This document shows, piece after piece, positions 35,692 through 44,169 of a stretch of 64,000 nt of DNA (position 1 is its first letter; the number at the start of each line of letters is the position of its first letter). The stretch covers positions 759,004 through 823,003 of the forward strand of contig NZ_JADNRM010000001.1 of NCBI RefSeq assembly GCF_021730445.1. The letters run 5' to 3'. The position numbers and the translations under genes are program-made. The notes beneath the pieces are model-generated. The model made no database searches, was not told the origin of the DNA, and worked only from the letters and a program-made list of their open reading frames with translations. The DNA comes from Phocaeicola faecalis. Lineage in GTDB: Bacteria; Bacteroidota; Bacteroidia; Bacteroidales; Bacteroidaceae.

Positions 35692-38502
35692 ATGAATAAA
35701 AAGAATTTATTACTAGCCGGCGCTCTCTTTGTCTGCCTGAGTGGGCAAGCCCAACATACGATAAAACTATCAGAACTAGACCTATCTCAAATGTGGCAAG
35801 AGTATGGAAAAGTACAGGATGGAAAGTCTGTCACCGGAGAACAAGCCGCCATCAATGGAAAAACTTACAATGAAGTGATAGGTACCCATGCCAAAAGCAT
35901 CCTGAAAATAGACCTTCACGGAGATGCCACGCGTCTGCGTTCCCAAATAGGTATCGCAGACAGCAAAATCGATATTTCGGACAAAAGCTTGGCCATCCTT
36001 CCATTAGTAAACGGAACAAAACTTTATTTTCGCAAAGAAGGCAATGATAAACAATTCTTGGGACTGGCCGGCACAAGTGGCAAAATAGATAAAGGATCTG
36101 TTTGCTTTATTGTGAAAGGCGACGGCAAAGAGCTTTACAACAGTGGCATCCTGCACGGCAAGGAATCCCCTCTCTCCATAGATGTAGACTTAAAAGGAAT
36201 CCGTATATTAGAATTATTGGTAGAACCAACAGACGATGGTGGCAGTGGTGACAATGCTTTGTGGATTACTCCGACCATTGAGTATAAATCAACCCAGCCC
36301 GAAACCGTCCATGCGGGATATGCAGGAAAAGGGCCGGAAATGGCAACCAATGTATCCCGCAAACTGGCAGATAAAATCAGCAAGCTCCCTGTCTTATCCG
36401 TGCCCGCCTCTACAAAAACCGACTTTGACTGGTTAATCACACCCGAAAAAGCCAAAGCGGGCATCTATGCTTCAGCAGACGGTAAAAGCATTATCGTAGC
36501 CAATCCAATGGTATCCCGCACTTTCCGGATTTTCCCGAATCTGGCCACAACCAATATCATCAACCGTATGACCGGAGAAAGTATGCTTCGTGCTGTCAGC
36601 AGTGAAGGGAGCATACAAATTGATGGTAAGAAACACTTAATCGGGGGATTGGCCGGACAGCCGGAACGGGCTTACATTGAAGATAGATGGATAGAGAACA
36701 TGACTAGCATTCCCGAATCTTTTTTGGTGGAAGACTTTGAAATTGCCCCCATCAAGGAAGATATTAAATGGGCACGCAGCCGCTGGGCACTCAATAAAGA
36801 AACGGCAACCGGCAGTGAAATCATCTTTACTTTGCGTGGTGACAAGGAACTAAAAGATGTCATTGTGAAACTCCATGTATCGATATACGATAAAATTCCC
36901 GTCATCCGCAAACGATTTGAAGTGATAAACCAATCCGGCCTGCCTATCAACATCGACACATTCCAATTGGAATACCTCGCTTTTGCCGAACCTGAATCTC
37001 CCGGAGGGGGTGACCCTTCCAAGTTCCTTTTGCCCAATATCCATATAGAAAGCGATTATGCCTGTGCCGGAAGTTTCACGGAAAAAGAAACAGACATTAC
37101 CGAAAAATGGGTGACCGATCCCGATTATACCTCGCAACGAAACTATTTGCTGCAAACCCCTTGCATACTGGAAGTTTCTCCCAAAATGGGACCCGACCAG
37201 GCCGTTCCGTCCAAAGGAACTTTCCGTTCTTTCAGTGTCTACGAAATGCCGTTCGACAGCTACGACCGTGAACGTAAAGGACTGTTTACCCGCAAAATGT
37301 ACCGCACCATCGCACCGTGGACTACAGAAAATCCCATCTTCATGCATCTCACCTCAACCCATCCGGAAACAGTGTACCGTGCCATCGACCAATGTGCCGA
37401 AACAGGCTATGAAATGATTATCCTGAGTTTTGGTTCGGGCCTGAATGCCGAAGACATATCGGATGCAAACATAGCCAAATACAAAGCGTTTGTGGACTAC
37501 GCCCGTGACAAAGGCATCGAAATGGGGTGCTACTCTCTGCTTGCCAGCCGCTGGATTAGCGACGAGGTGGATGTCATCAATCCGAAAACAGGGAAGCGAG
37601 GCGGCATGACATTCGGCAGTTCGCCCTGCCTGTGCAGCGACTGGGGCTATGAATATTTCCATAAGATAAAGACTTTCTTCGAGAAAACCGGAATGCGTTG
37701 CTTTGAACACGATGGCTCTTATCCGGGAGATTTCTGTGCCTCGACCGTCCATCCCCACCATAAAGGACTGAAGGACTCGCAATGGAATCAATTTTATAAG
37801 ATAACAGAACTTTATCACTGGATGTGCGAAAACGGAATCTACCTCAATGTACCCGACTTTTATTTCTTGAACGGCTCTACCAAGGTAGGCATCGGCTATC
37901 GTGAAGTCAACTGGTCATTACCACGCGACCGACAGCTTATCCACACCCGCCAACTGAACTATGACTGCACTTTCGAACGTATTCCTTCCTCCTTATGGAG
38001 CTTTGTTCCATTGGTGGAATACCAAGGAGGCGGAGCAGCTGCCACACTGGAGCCTTTGAGTGAACATTTATACGAATACAAAACACTGATGTTCCAAAAT
38101 TATGGTGCAGGAGTACAAGCCTGCTATCGCGGCCCGCGTTTGTATGATACTCCCGAAACTAAAAAAGTAGTGGTGGAAATTATCAGCTGGTATAAGAAAT
38201 ACCGAAACATACTGAATAGCGATATCATCCACTTGCGCAAACCGGATGCCCGCGACTGGGATGGTATCATGCACGTTAATCCTGCCGGAAAAGAAAAAGG
38301 GCTGGCCATGTTCTATAACCCTACCGACAAAGAAATGACACGTAATATCCAACTTCCGCTCTACTACACCGGACTGACAAAAACAGCCAGCATCCGCGAG
38401 CAGGAAGGTACACCGGCAAACTATACCCTGAACAGAGATTACACAGTGAACCTTACCGTCAAAATCCCGGCAAGGGGATATACTTGGTATGTAATTGAAT
38501 AA
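35692..38502 (+). CDS. Putative exported alpha-galactosidase-like glycosidase with NPCBM domain
   Basis: A 936-residue secreted protein (signal cleavage near LSGQAQ, residue 20). Residues about 22-205 look like an NPCBM/NEW2 carbohydrate-binding module (YNEVIGTHAKSILKIDLHG, then ADSKIDISDK, and RILELLVEPTDDG). After a linker there is a long beta-rich region (about 240-540) and then a barrel region with acidic segments such as GMRCFEHDGSYPGDFC and NWSLPRDRQLIHTRQLNYDC. The C-terminus is a small beta domain. This arrangement resembles GH36/GH27-like (clan GH-D) alpha-galactosidases, but I cannot place it in a family with confidence. It lies 23 bases before a GH97 gene and is part of the same locus. 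Confidence 0.7.
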   Translation: MNKKNLLLAGALFVCLSGQAQHTIKLSELDLSQMWQEYGKVQDGKSVTGEQAAINGKTYNEVIGTHAKSILKIDLHGDATRLRSQIGIADSKIDISDKSLAILPLVNGTKLYFRKEGNDKQFLGLAGTSGKIDKGSVCFIVKGDGKELYNSGILHGKESPLSIDVDLKGIRILELLVEPTDDGGSGDNALWITPTIEYKSTQPETVHAGYAGKGPEMATNVSRKLADKISKLPVLSVPASTKTDFDWLITPEKAKAGIYASADGKSIIVANPMVSRTFRIFPNLATTNIINRMTGESMLRAVSSEGSIQIDGKKHLIGGLAGQPERAYIEDRWIENMTSIPESFLVEDFEIAPIKEDIKWARSRWALNKETATGSEIIFTLRGDKELKDVIVKLHVSIYDKIPVIRKRFEVINQSGLPINIDTFQLEYLAFAEPESPGGGDPSKFLLPNIHIESDYACAGSFTEKETDITEKWVTDPDYTSQRNYLLQTPCILEVSPKMGPDQAVPSKGTFRSFSVYEMPFDSYDRERKGLFTRKMYRTIAPWTTENPIFMHLTSTHPETVYRAIDQCAETGYEMIILSFGSGLNAEDISDANIAKYKAFVDYARDKGIEMGCYSLLASRWISDEVDVINPKTGKRGGMTFGSSPCLCSDWGYEYFHKIKTFFEKTGMRCFEHDGSYPGDFCASTVHPHHKGLKDSQWNQFYKITELYHWMCENGIYLNVPDFYFLNGSTKVGIGYREVNWSLPRDRQLIHTRQLNYDCTFERIPSSLWSFVPLVEYQGGGAAATLEPLSEHLYEYKTLMFQNYGAGVQACYRGPRLYDTPETKKVVVEIISWYKKYRNILNSDIIHLRKPDARDWDGIMHVNPAGKEKGLAMFYNPTDKEMTRNIQLPLYYTGLTKTASIREQEGTPANYTLNRDYTVNLTVKIPARGYTWYVIE

Positions 38503-38525
38503 CTAATTAAACCTATATAAATATC

Positions 38526-40445
38526 ATGAAATTCAGAAAACTGACTTATCTGGCATTTGCCTTTTCCATCCCGTGCTTCCTTCAAGCACAACAGACCAAA
38601 ATGAACATCGGGGTAGAGGCAGGCCAACTCAACTTCACCGTCTCATTCAAAGGACAGCCTGTCATCCTTTCCTCCCCCTTGGGAATGAATGTAGACAACC
38701 AGTTACTCGGAAAAGAAGTAAAGAGTAGCACCGCCAATACAACATCCGGAAAGTATAAGACATATACTATAGAAAAAAAGGACGGAAGTATCTATTACAT
38801 AGACTCATGGGAATTCGATGACGGAGTAACCCTCCGTTATCGTATCCCTTCGGACGGCCCCCGTTGCATTTACGGTGAACAAACAGCCTACACTTTCCCA
38901 TCAGGCACACACGTATGGTATGCCAGTGGCCCATTCCAATATGGATGGATACAATCCTATCAAGACCGGAATACCGATGCCATCAAAGACGAATTGCTGG
39001 CTCCTCCTGCCACATTCCTTTTGCCGGACGGAACCTATGCCGCCATCACAGAAGCCAATCTTTTCAACTTTCATGGGGCTGTTTTATTCGGCAAAGAAAA
39101 CAACCGTGTACAGTTTGGCTATGTAGAAAACAAAGGACATGTGGAAAGTGGAATCATCACCGGTATCCCACAGTCCAAATACTGGCATGAAGAGGTTCGT
39201 AACATACCGTGGATTACCTCGCCACGCAACGGAGAAAATGAAATCGCCACCCCATGGCGCGTACTGATGCTGGCCGAAGACCTAGACGGTTTAGTCAATA
39301 ACCAAATCATCGCCCAAGTATCCGACCGTCCCAATCCCACCCTTTTCCCAAAAGGAAAAGATACGGAATGGATTAAACCAGGACGTTCTGTTTTCACATG
39401 GCTGGTAGAAGGCAATGACCGACTCAGCGTAGCCAACCATAAAAAATATGTAGATGGAGCAGCCGAACTAGGACTACAATCGGTAGTGGTAGACGATGGT
39501 TGGGAACTTTGGGGAGAAACAGAAAAGAATGCCAACGGACGCTCCAAATGGGAGCTTTTAAAAGAACTGACAGACTATGCCAAAGCCAAGAAGGTAGACA
39601 TTTGGGTGTGGCGACCTTCCTCTCCCCGTTCGGGCAACAAGACCGACATAGGGCTGGTAGATGCTGACGAACGAGCCAGCTTTATGAAGAAATGTACCGA
39701 AGCAGGTGTCAAAGGACTGAAGATTGATTTCTTCCATACCGAGAACCTCTTTACCGTCAACTTAATGGAAAATATTTTGAAAGATGCAGCCAAAGCACAT
39801 TTGATGGTCATCTTTCATGGAGTAAACAAACCAACGGGAGACAGCTACACATATCCCAACCTTCTGGCAAAAGAAGCTGTACGCGGATTGGAATCCGTAG
39901 GAGCTGAGAATAGTTGGGCACCCGGTCCGGCATGGCCTTATCACAATACAGTGTTGCCTTTTACCCGTTGGCTGGCAGGTGCTGCGGATTATACACCATT
40001 GAACTTCCGACAATTCTGTCCGCCTTCGGTCAGCTTCACCCATCAGTTGGCAAGTATCTATGTGTTTACCTCCCCCATGCTGATCTTTGCAGCCGACATG
40101 GAAGATATGTTAACCTGTCCGGGACGGATGTTTATCGAAGAAGTTCCGGTGGTTTGGGATGAAACCAAGGTACTGCCCGAAAGCCGCATCGGAGAACTGG
40201 CAGCTTTAGCCAGAAGAAGCGGCGATACATGGTATCTTTCCGTACTTAACGGTGAAACGCCCTATAAAGGCGAACTCAAGACGGATTTCCTTTCCAAAGG
40301 CACTTACCGGATGACCATCGCATCGGATAAAAGCGGTGACTACAAACAAATCGTCATCAGCAACCGCAAAATCAAATCCGGCAAAACACTAAAACTTGAC
40401 TTACTCTCGGGAGGAGGATATTTGGCAAAAATAGAAAAGATATAA
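38526..40445 (+). CDS. GH97 glycosidase, probable alpha-galactosidase
   Basis: A 639-residue exported enzyme (signal cleavage near CFLQAQ, residue 21) with the GH97 layout: N-terminal beta-sandwich (about 22-275), catalytic barrel (about 285-550) and C-terminal beta domain. The key position is Asp401 in GLKIDFFHTE. GH97 splits into inverting alpha-glucosidases like SusB, which use glutamates as base, and retaining alpha-galactosidases, which use an aspartate nucleophile at this barrel strand. The Asp here, with glutamates in KEAVRGLES (450-456) as acid/base candidates, favours a retaining alpha-galactosidase. It is encoded 23 bases after the NPCBM enzyme and is the last plus-strand gene of the locus. 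Confidence 0.88.
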   Translation: MKFRKLTYLAFAFSIPCFLQAQQTKMNIGVEAGQLNFTVSFKGQPVILSSPLGMNVDNQLLGKEVKSSTANTTSGKYKTYTIEKKDGSIYYIDSWEFDDGVTLRYRIPSDGPRCIYGEQTAYTFPSGTHVWYASGPFQYGWIQSYQDRNTDAIKDELLAPPATFLLPDGTYAAITEANLFNFHGAVLFGKENNRVQFGYVENKGHVESGIITGIPQSKYWHEEVRNIPWITSPRNGENEIATPWRVLMLAEDLDGLVNNQIIAQVSDRPNPTLFPKGKDTEWIKPGRSVFTWLVEGNDRLSVANHKKYVDGAAELGLQSVVVDDGWELWGETEKNANGRSKWELLKELTDYAKAKKVDIWVWRPSSPRSGNKTDIGLVDADERASFMKKCTEAGVKGLKIDFFHTENLFTVNLMENILKDAAKAHLMVIFHGVNKPTGDSYTYPNLLAKEAVRGLESVGAENSWAPGPAWPYHNTVLPFTRWLAGAADYTPLNFRQFCPPSVSFTHQLASIYVFTSPMLIFAADMEDMLTCPGRMFIEEVPVVWDETKVLPESRIGELAALARRSGDTWYLSVLNGETPYKGELKTDFLSKGTYRMTIASDKSGDYKQIVISNRKIKSGKTLKLDLLSGGGYLAKIEKI

Positions 40446-40446
40446 G

Positions 40447-41217
40447 TCATTCTCCTTCATTAATTCCATAACCGAATAACGCAAAGTCTCCCAGACACGG
40501 ATCGCCCGGAAAGACCTCGGCAAGTGCCCGGGTAATGGTCTTTGCGTTATTCAGTGTATAAGATTTACTTTGAGTAAGATGAAGCCGATGGGCCACTTCA
40601 CTGACATGAGTATCCAGTGGAATCAATAAGTCGCAAGGCGAAAAAGAAGTCCAAATACCGAAATCAACTTCCGAGTCACGCCGTATCATCCAACGAAGAA
40701 ACATATTCAGTTTCTTTTGCGGCGCCTTGTCCGACACACCCAATAAGCGGCATAGACGCTGCATCGGAGAACCTTCCCGACACACCATCAAAGCCGCCTC
40801 CATACAGCCGTATGCTGTATATATTCCATGCAACCAATGAAACAATTCTGCCATTTTGTTTTTCGACACCGTGCGATAGAAAGAGTCCTCCCCACAGAAA
40901 TCCGATTTCCAATCTTCCGACAATACATAAGCCAAAGGTTTACGATGCATGGCGGCATCCAGCCTCTCTGCCGCCTTCAGTATCTGAGGCCGGGCACCAA
41001 AACTCAGATATGCTGTCAGGAAACCGCTTATTTCTATATCTTCCTTCCGATGATAGCGATGCGGAAACTGAACCGGATCGGATGATATAAAAGCGGCGTT
41101 ATGGTATCGGGAAGCATATTTCCGAAGAAAACCGGCAACCGATACTTCTTCACCAATGCACTGCTGCTTGGTGATATAGGAGACAAAATACTCCTGCTCT
41201 TTCTTGTCATCTTTCAT
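40447..41217 (-). CDS. TIGR02757-family protein of unknown function
   Basis: A 256-residue protein from the start MKDDKKEQEYF at 41217. It resembles the TIGR02757 (DUF2400) family, which is widespread in Bacteroidetes and of unknown function. Conserved-looking segments are DPVQFPHRY, DIEISGFLTAYLSFGAR, MFLRWMIRRDSEVDFGIW and PLDTHVSEVAHRLHL; the last resembles part of a helix-hairpin-helix DNA glycosylase-like fold. An upstream in-frame ATG at 41262 is rejected because an exact -7 box at 41240-41247 would then lie inside the gene. The stop lies 1 base from the convergent GH97 stop, with no room for a terminator. Confidence 0.8.
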   Translation of the reverse strand: MKDDKKEQEYFVSYITKQQCIGEEVSVAGFLRKYASRYHNAAFISSDPVQFPHRYHRKEDIEISGFLTAYLSFGARPQILKAAERLDAAMHRKPLAYVLSEDWKSDFCGEDSFYRTVSKNKMAELFHWLHGIYTAYGCMEAALMVCREGSPMQRLCRLLGVSDKAPQKKLNMFLRWMIRRDSEVDFGIWTSFSPCDLLIPLDTHVSEVAHRLHLTQSKSYTLNNAKTITRALAEVFPGDPCLGDFALFGYGINEGE

Positions 41218-41239
41218 TAGTTTCACTGTTTGTATGCCA

Positions 41240-41247
41240 CAAAGATA
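41240..41247 (-). promoter_or_regulatory. -7 box for the TIGR02757 gene
   Basis: TATCTTTG on the minus strand, an exact TAnnTTTG match, 22 bases upstream of the start at 41217. It supports the shorter start. Confidence 0.5.
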
Positions 41248-41278
41248 GGAAAAGCTTTCCAATTACCTACCTTCCGCA

Positions 41279-41818
41279 TCAATTTGCAGTTCCAAACAAT
41301 ACCGGCAAAGTGAACTTCATATTCACCTTTTCACCATTGGCAAGTTCCGCCGGTTCCCATTGGGGAGAACGTTGCAGCAAACCTATGACAGCTTCCTCAA
41401 AAGCCTTGTTGCCCGGAGACTTCAACACCTTTATTTCTCCGAGTTCACCATTTGCCTGAACCAGAAAACCTATCACCACCAATCCCCCTTCCTCCTCATA
41501 TCCTTCGGGATAGCGCAAATTCTCCGTTATCCATTTCACAAATCCGGATACATCTTCCGAACCTTTGAAACGAGGCATCCGCGCCCCCGGAGGCAGGACG
41601 GAGACCGTATCCAGCAATTCCCCCTGCAAAGTCAATGTATCCGCCTTGCGAGCATCCCGCCCATTAACCATCATCCAAAAACCTATCACGACCAAGGCCA
41701 TGACCAATACCGGCAACCACGACAAACCTTGCTTTAACCGATTCTTCTTCTGAAACCTTTTATTCACCCCTTTCTGTCCCAGAAAATAAACTTCATCCTC
41801 TTTTATATCTTTTTTCAT
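41279..41818 (-). CDS. TonB C-terminal-domain protein
   Basis: A 179-residue inner-membrane protein with a basic cytoplasmic N-terminus (about 1-33), one membrane segment (about 34-52) and a periplasmic TonB-type C-terminal domain (about 90-179; FVKWITENLRYPEGYEEEGG, VVIGFLVQANGELGEIKVLK and FEEAVIGLLQRSPQWEPA). It lacks the Pro-rich spacer of classical TonB, so it is a short relative; such proteins may energise or sense outer-membrane proteins. The start overlaps the LytTR stop by 4 bases (ATGA-type), so the two are translationally coupled. Its partner receptor is not evident. Confidence 0.85.
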   Translation of the reverse strand: MKKDIKEDEVYFLGQKGVNKRFQKKNRLKQGLSWLPVLVMALVVIGFWMMVNGRDARKADTLTLQGELLDTVSVLPPGARMPRFKGSEDVSGFVKWITENLRYPEGYEEEGGLVVIGFLVQANGELGEIKVLKSPGNKAFEEAVIGLLQRSPQWEPAELANGEKVNMKFTLPVLFGTAN

Positions 41819-42201
41819 ACATCCGACCTCCTATTATTACATGAATCTTCAAGGGCAGACTTCAACGCCTTCAAAGCCTCTTTGGGTACCTGAAGAACAA
41901 ACCTCTCTTTGAAACCCGAATCATATAAAACCAATTCCTGCTTCGCTAAATTTACCATATAAATATAGTTGCTATTTACAATCAGGCTCCGCCCTATCCT
42001 CATGAAACCCTGGGCTTCCGACTGGAGTTGTTGCTCTATATGCCTTTCGAATACAGAAAGATTAAAAGAAAAAGTATGCTCCTCACCCCCAATCAATGTC
42101 AAGACCGAGTAACTGCCATCGGAAGCCACATACGCTATCCTGTCGGCAGCTACCCTCAACAAGAGATTATTATTTGATAATATAAGATACCTCATTGTCA
42201 T
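41815..42201 (-). CDS. Stand-alone LytTR DNA-binding regulator
   Basis: A 128-residue protein consisting almost only of a LytTR DNA-binding domain: IAYVASDGSYSVLTLIGGEE, FNLSVFERHIEQQL, FMRIGRSLIVNSNYIYMVN and the final FVLQVPKEALKALKSAL. There is no receiver domain and no membrane segment, so it cannot be a standard two-component regulator. It overlaps the stop of the upstream propeller lipoprotein by 4 bases and the start of the TonB-C gene by 4 bases, so all three proteins are made from one coupled message. It may start at 42195 (MRYLIL) instead. Targets are unknown. Confidence 0.88.
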   Translation of the reverse strand: MTMRYLILSNNNLLLRVAADRIAYVASDGSYSVLTLIGGEEHTFSFNLSVFERHIEQQLQSEAQGFMRIGRSLIVNSNYIYMVNLAKQELVLYDSGFKERFVLQVPKEALKALKSALEDSCNNRRSDV

Positions 42202-43460
42202 TTTATTAATAAGATAACAGGATTATCATCCTCCTGCAACTGTTTCAACCATTCCGGCTGTTCTTCCGAAAGCATTTTCTCACGGGCCTCTATCAACGTT
42301 TCGGTTTGATAACAAACCACCAACTCGCCGGCCGTCGATACATTATATACACTGAAACGAGGCAAGCCTTCCAATGAATTCTCTATACCGGCAGACTCCT
42401 GTATTTTCGTCACTCCGGTAGCCTTGTTATAAACACCTGCATAGGCAAGACTATTACGTCCCTTCAACCAGCTGTCCACGTCATACATATTCTGAAACAA
42501 ATTAAAATAAACGACATGCTCCGTTTCCATCACCCGCGTAACAATTAGTTTATCTGTCATAACACCCGCCTCCTCATATCGTTCAAAACCTCCCCATTTC
42601 CCCATGTGAAAAACAATCTCGGGCACCGGATGCCGGAAGTCGTCCTTCATTGCAAAAATGGTATCATTAAACGTATCCTTCATACGTAATTCCCCATGCA
42701 GATGCCAATAGGCATTATTATTCTGATGTCCGTATGTCCACTTGTTGTTTTCAAACTGCATTAGATATGTTTTTCCTCCCAACACCTCGGCCCCGACCAA
42801 AGGCAACACTAATTTAGGCTTTCCACCGGGAAACTTATTGTCCCCCTTCACAGGCAGCGAATCCGATTTTTCTCCGCCGGCTCCGTCATAAGAGTAAGAA
42901 AAAACAGTAGTATGCTCCGAAGGAAGATTGACATAAGTAAAGAATTTGTCTCCCATAAAATAAGGAGCGACAATTGTCCCCCGTGCACTTTCTTCCCATG
43001 ACACGGTTTTCAGAAACTTGCCCTTTGCGTCATAACTCTGATACTTAGTCGGCGAAATACGAACATAAATAGTTTGCGTTATCGGATCTGCCATAAAATT
43101 AGTTCCGTGGGGATACTCCTCCGGACCATTTCCTATTTGCCCCACCTGACCGACATACCGTCCGTTTTCCTTATCAAACACTTTAATTGGCACACTGCTT
43201 GCACCGATAAGAATAAATTTATCCGTCACTGCCATTGCCGTCAAAGAAGACACAGCCACTACCGAAGAATCGGTGGTTTCGAGAGGAATATATCTCACCT
43301 GTTCTCCCAAGTCGGTCAAAGTGATATTCTTCCGGTTATGAAAAGCCTCTTCCACATCGATGACATTTGGCACGGCATCATAATCCGTTTGGTTCTTTCC
43401 ACTGCAACCGGTGAGCACAGCCACACAAATGCTCAACGGAATAATAATGTTCTCTCTCAT
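42198..43460 (-). CDS. 6-bladed beta-propeller lipoprotein
   Basis: A 420-residue exported lipoprotein (signal ending VAVLTGC, Cys near residue 19) of the Bacteroidales 6-bladed beta-propeller group. Visible features are an N-terminal strand IPLETTDSSVVA, repeated blade-like segments such as KFILIGASSVPIKVFDKENG, IGNGPEEYPHGTNFMAD, and a C-terminal signature LQEDDNPVILLIK shared with the protein at 47057-48250 and with the remnant at 43706-43948. Members of this group are numerous in Bacteroides and their role is unknown. It leads the operon with the LytTR and TonB-C proteins. Confidence 0.85.
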   Translation of the reverse strand: MRENIIIPLSICVAVLTGCSGKNQTDYDAVPNVIDVEEAFHNRKNITLTDLGEQVRYIPLETTDSSVVAVSSLTAMAVTDKFILIGASSVPIKVFDKENGRYVGQVGQIGNGPEEYPHGTNFMADPITQTIYVRISPTKYQSYDAKGKFLKTVSWEESARGTIVAPYFMGDKFFTYVNLPSEHTTVFSYSYDGAGGEKSDSLPVKGDNKFPGGKPKLVLPLVGAEVLGGKTYLMQFENNKWTYGHQNNNAYWHLHGELRMKDTFNDTIFAMKDDFRHPVPEIVFHMGKWGGFERYEEAGVMTDKLIVTRVMETEHVVYFNLFQNMYDVDSWLKGRNSLAYAGVYNKATGVTKIQESAGIENSLEGLPRFSVYNVSTAGELVVCYQTETLIEAREKMLSEEQPEWLKQLQEDDNPVILLIK

Positions 43461-43489
43461 CGTATTAAGTTTAAATATTTATTTGAAAA

Positions 43490-43497
43490 CAAATATA
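43490..43497 (-). promoter_or_regulatory. -7 box for the propeller-LytTR-TonB-C operon
   Basis: TATATTTG on the minus strand matches TAnnTTTG exactly, 29 bases upstream of the lipoprotein start. Confidence 0.5.
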
Positions 43498-43705
43498 CTC
43501 ACTTCCGACAAGCAAGCCTATTTCTGTGCCAGGCATTTTACGAAACCCGCCTTTGGGTTTATGAAATCCGGTTCTCAACAAGACCATTCTCATTGTTGTC
43601 AAATTCATCGATAGAAAAGAGGTATCATTTTATGTTTCATGACATATATTCAGTTTTTATCTTCATAAAATTTTATCTTCCAATTTCATTTTACTTCTTT
43701 TGTAA

Positions 43706-43948
43706 AGACTAAAAACCAAAAGTAAGAATCCGGAATTTAACGTCACGGATAAATGGGATATATGGAATATTTTCCCTCACCAACAGTTCATATCCAATCA
43801 TCCCAAGAATCAGGTAGTGGGACATTATAAAACAGAATTCGTACTGGAGAAACTAAACGAGGGAAAACTTAGCGGAAAGTTGAAAGAGATGGCTTTAAAG
43901 CTGAAAGAAGACGACAATAATTGCATAGCAATATATAAATTCAAATAA
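43706..43948 (+). pseudogene. Remnant of a 6-bladed propeller lipoprotein gene (C-terminal end)
   Basis: An 80-codon plus-strand frame with no start codon of its own, ending at TAA 43946-43948. The translated end, including KWDIWNIFPHQQFISNHP, NEGKLSGKLKEMALKLKEDD and a final IAIYKFK, has the same LKEDDN-type C-terminus as the two intact propeller lipoproteins nearby. The frame is closed by a stop just upstream (43703) and the sequence before it is A/T-rich and featureless, so the rest of the gene is gone. It is on the opposite strand to its intact neighbours, which suggests a former inversion or a lost divergent copy. Confidence 0.7.
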
Positions 43949-44169
43949 AGACAAGTAATAAATCGGTAACCGGAAAAGAGATAGAGTTTGCTTACACGTT
44001 TTGCTGATTTCATGCATCCACAGCGAAATATCCGTTTATCGGCTTATAAACAGTCTGTTTGTGAAGTGCCGCCTTTTCCGGCTTTTCCTACCCTACCCGC
44101 CGGCATGACTTTTACTTTCCAATCCGGAATATATAAAGAGAATGCCAGCGAGTAGGGAAAAGAAAAAAA
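43949..44169. other. Intergenic region after the propeller remnant
   Basis: No coding sequence is seen. There are short Pro/Gly-like GC-richer patches near 44060-44110 but no convincing hairpin or promoter box. The 3' end of the fucosidase gene abuts it. The part before the remnant (43498-43705) is equally featureless apart from A/T-rich tracts. Confidence 0.3.
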
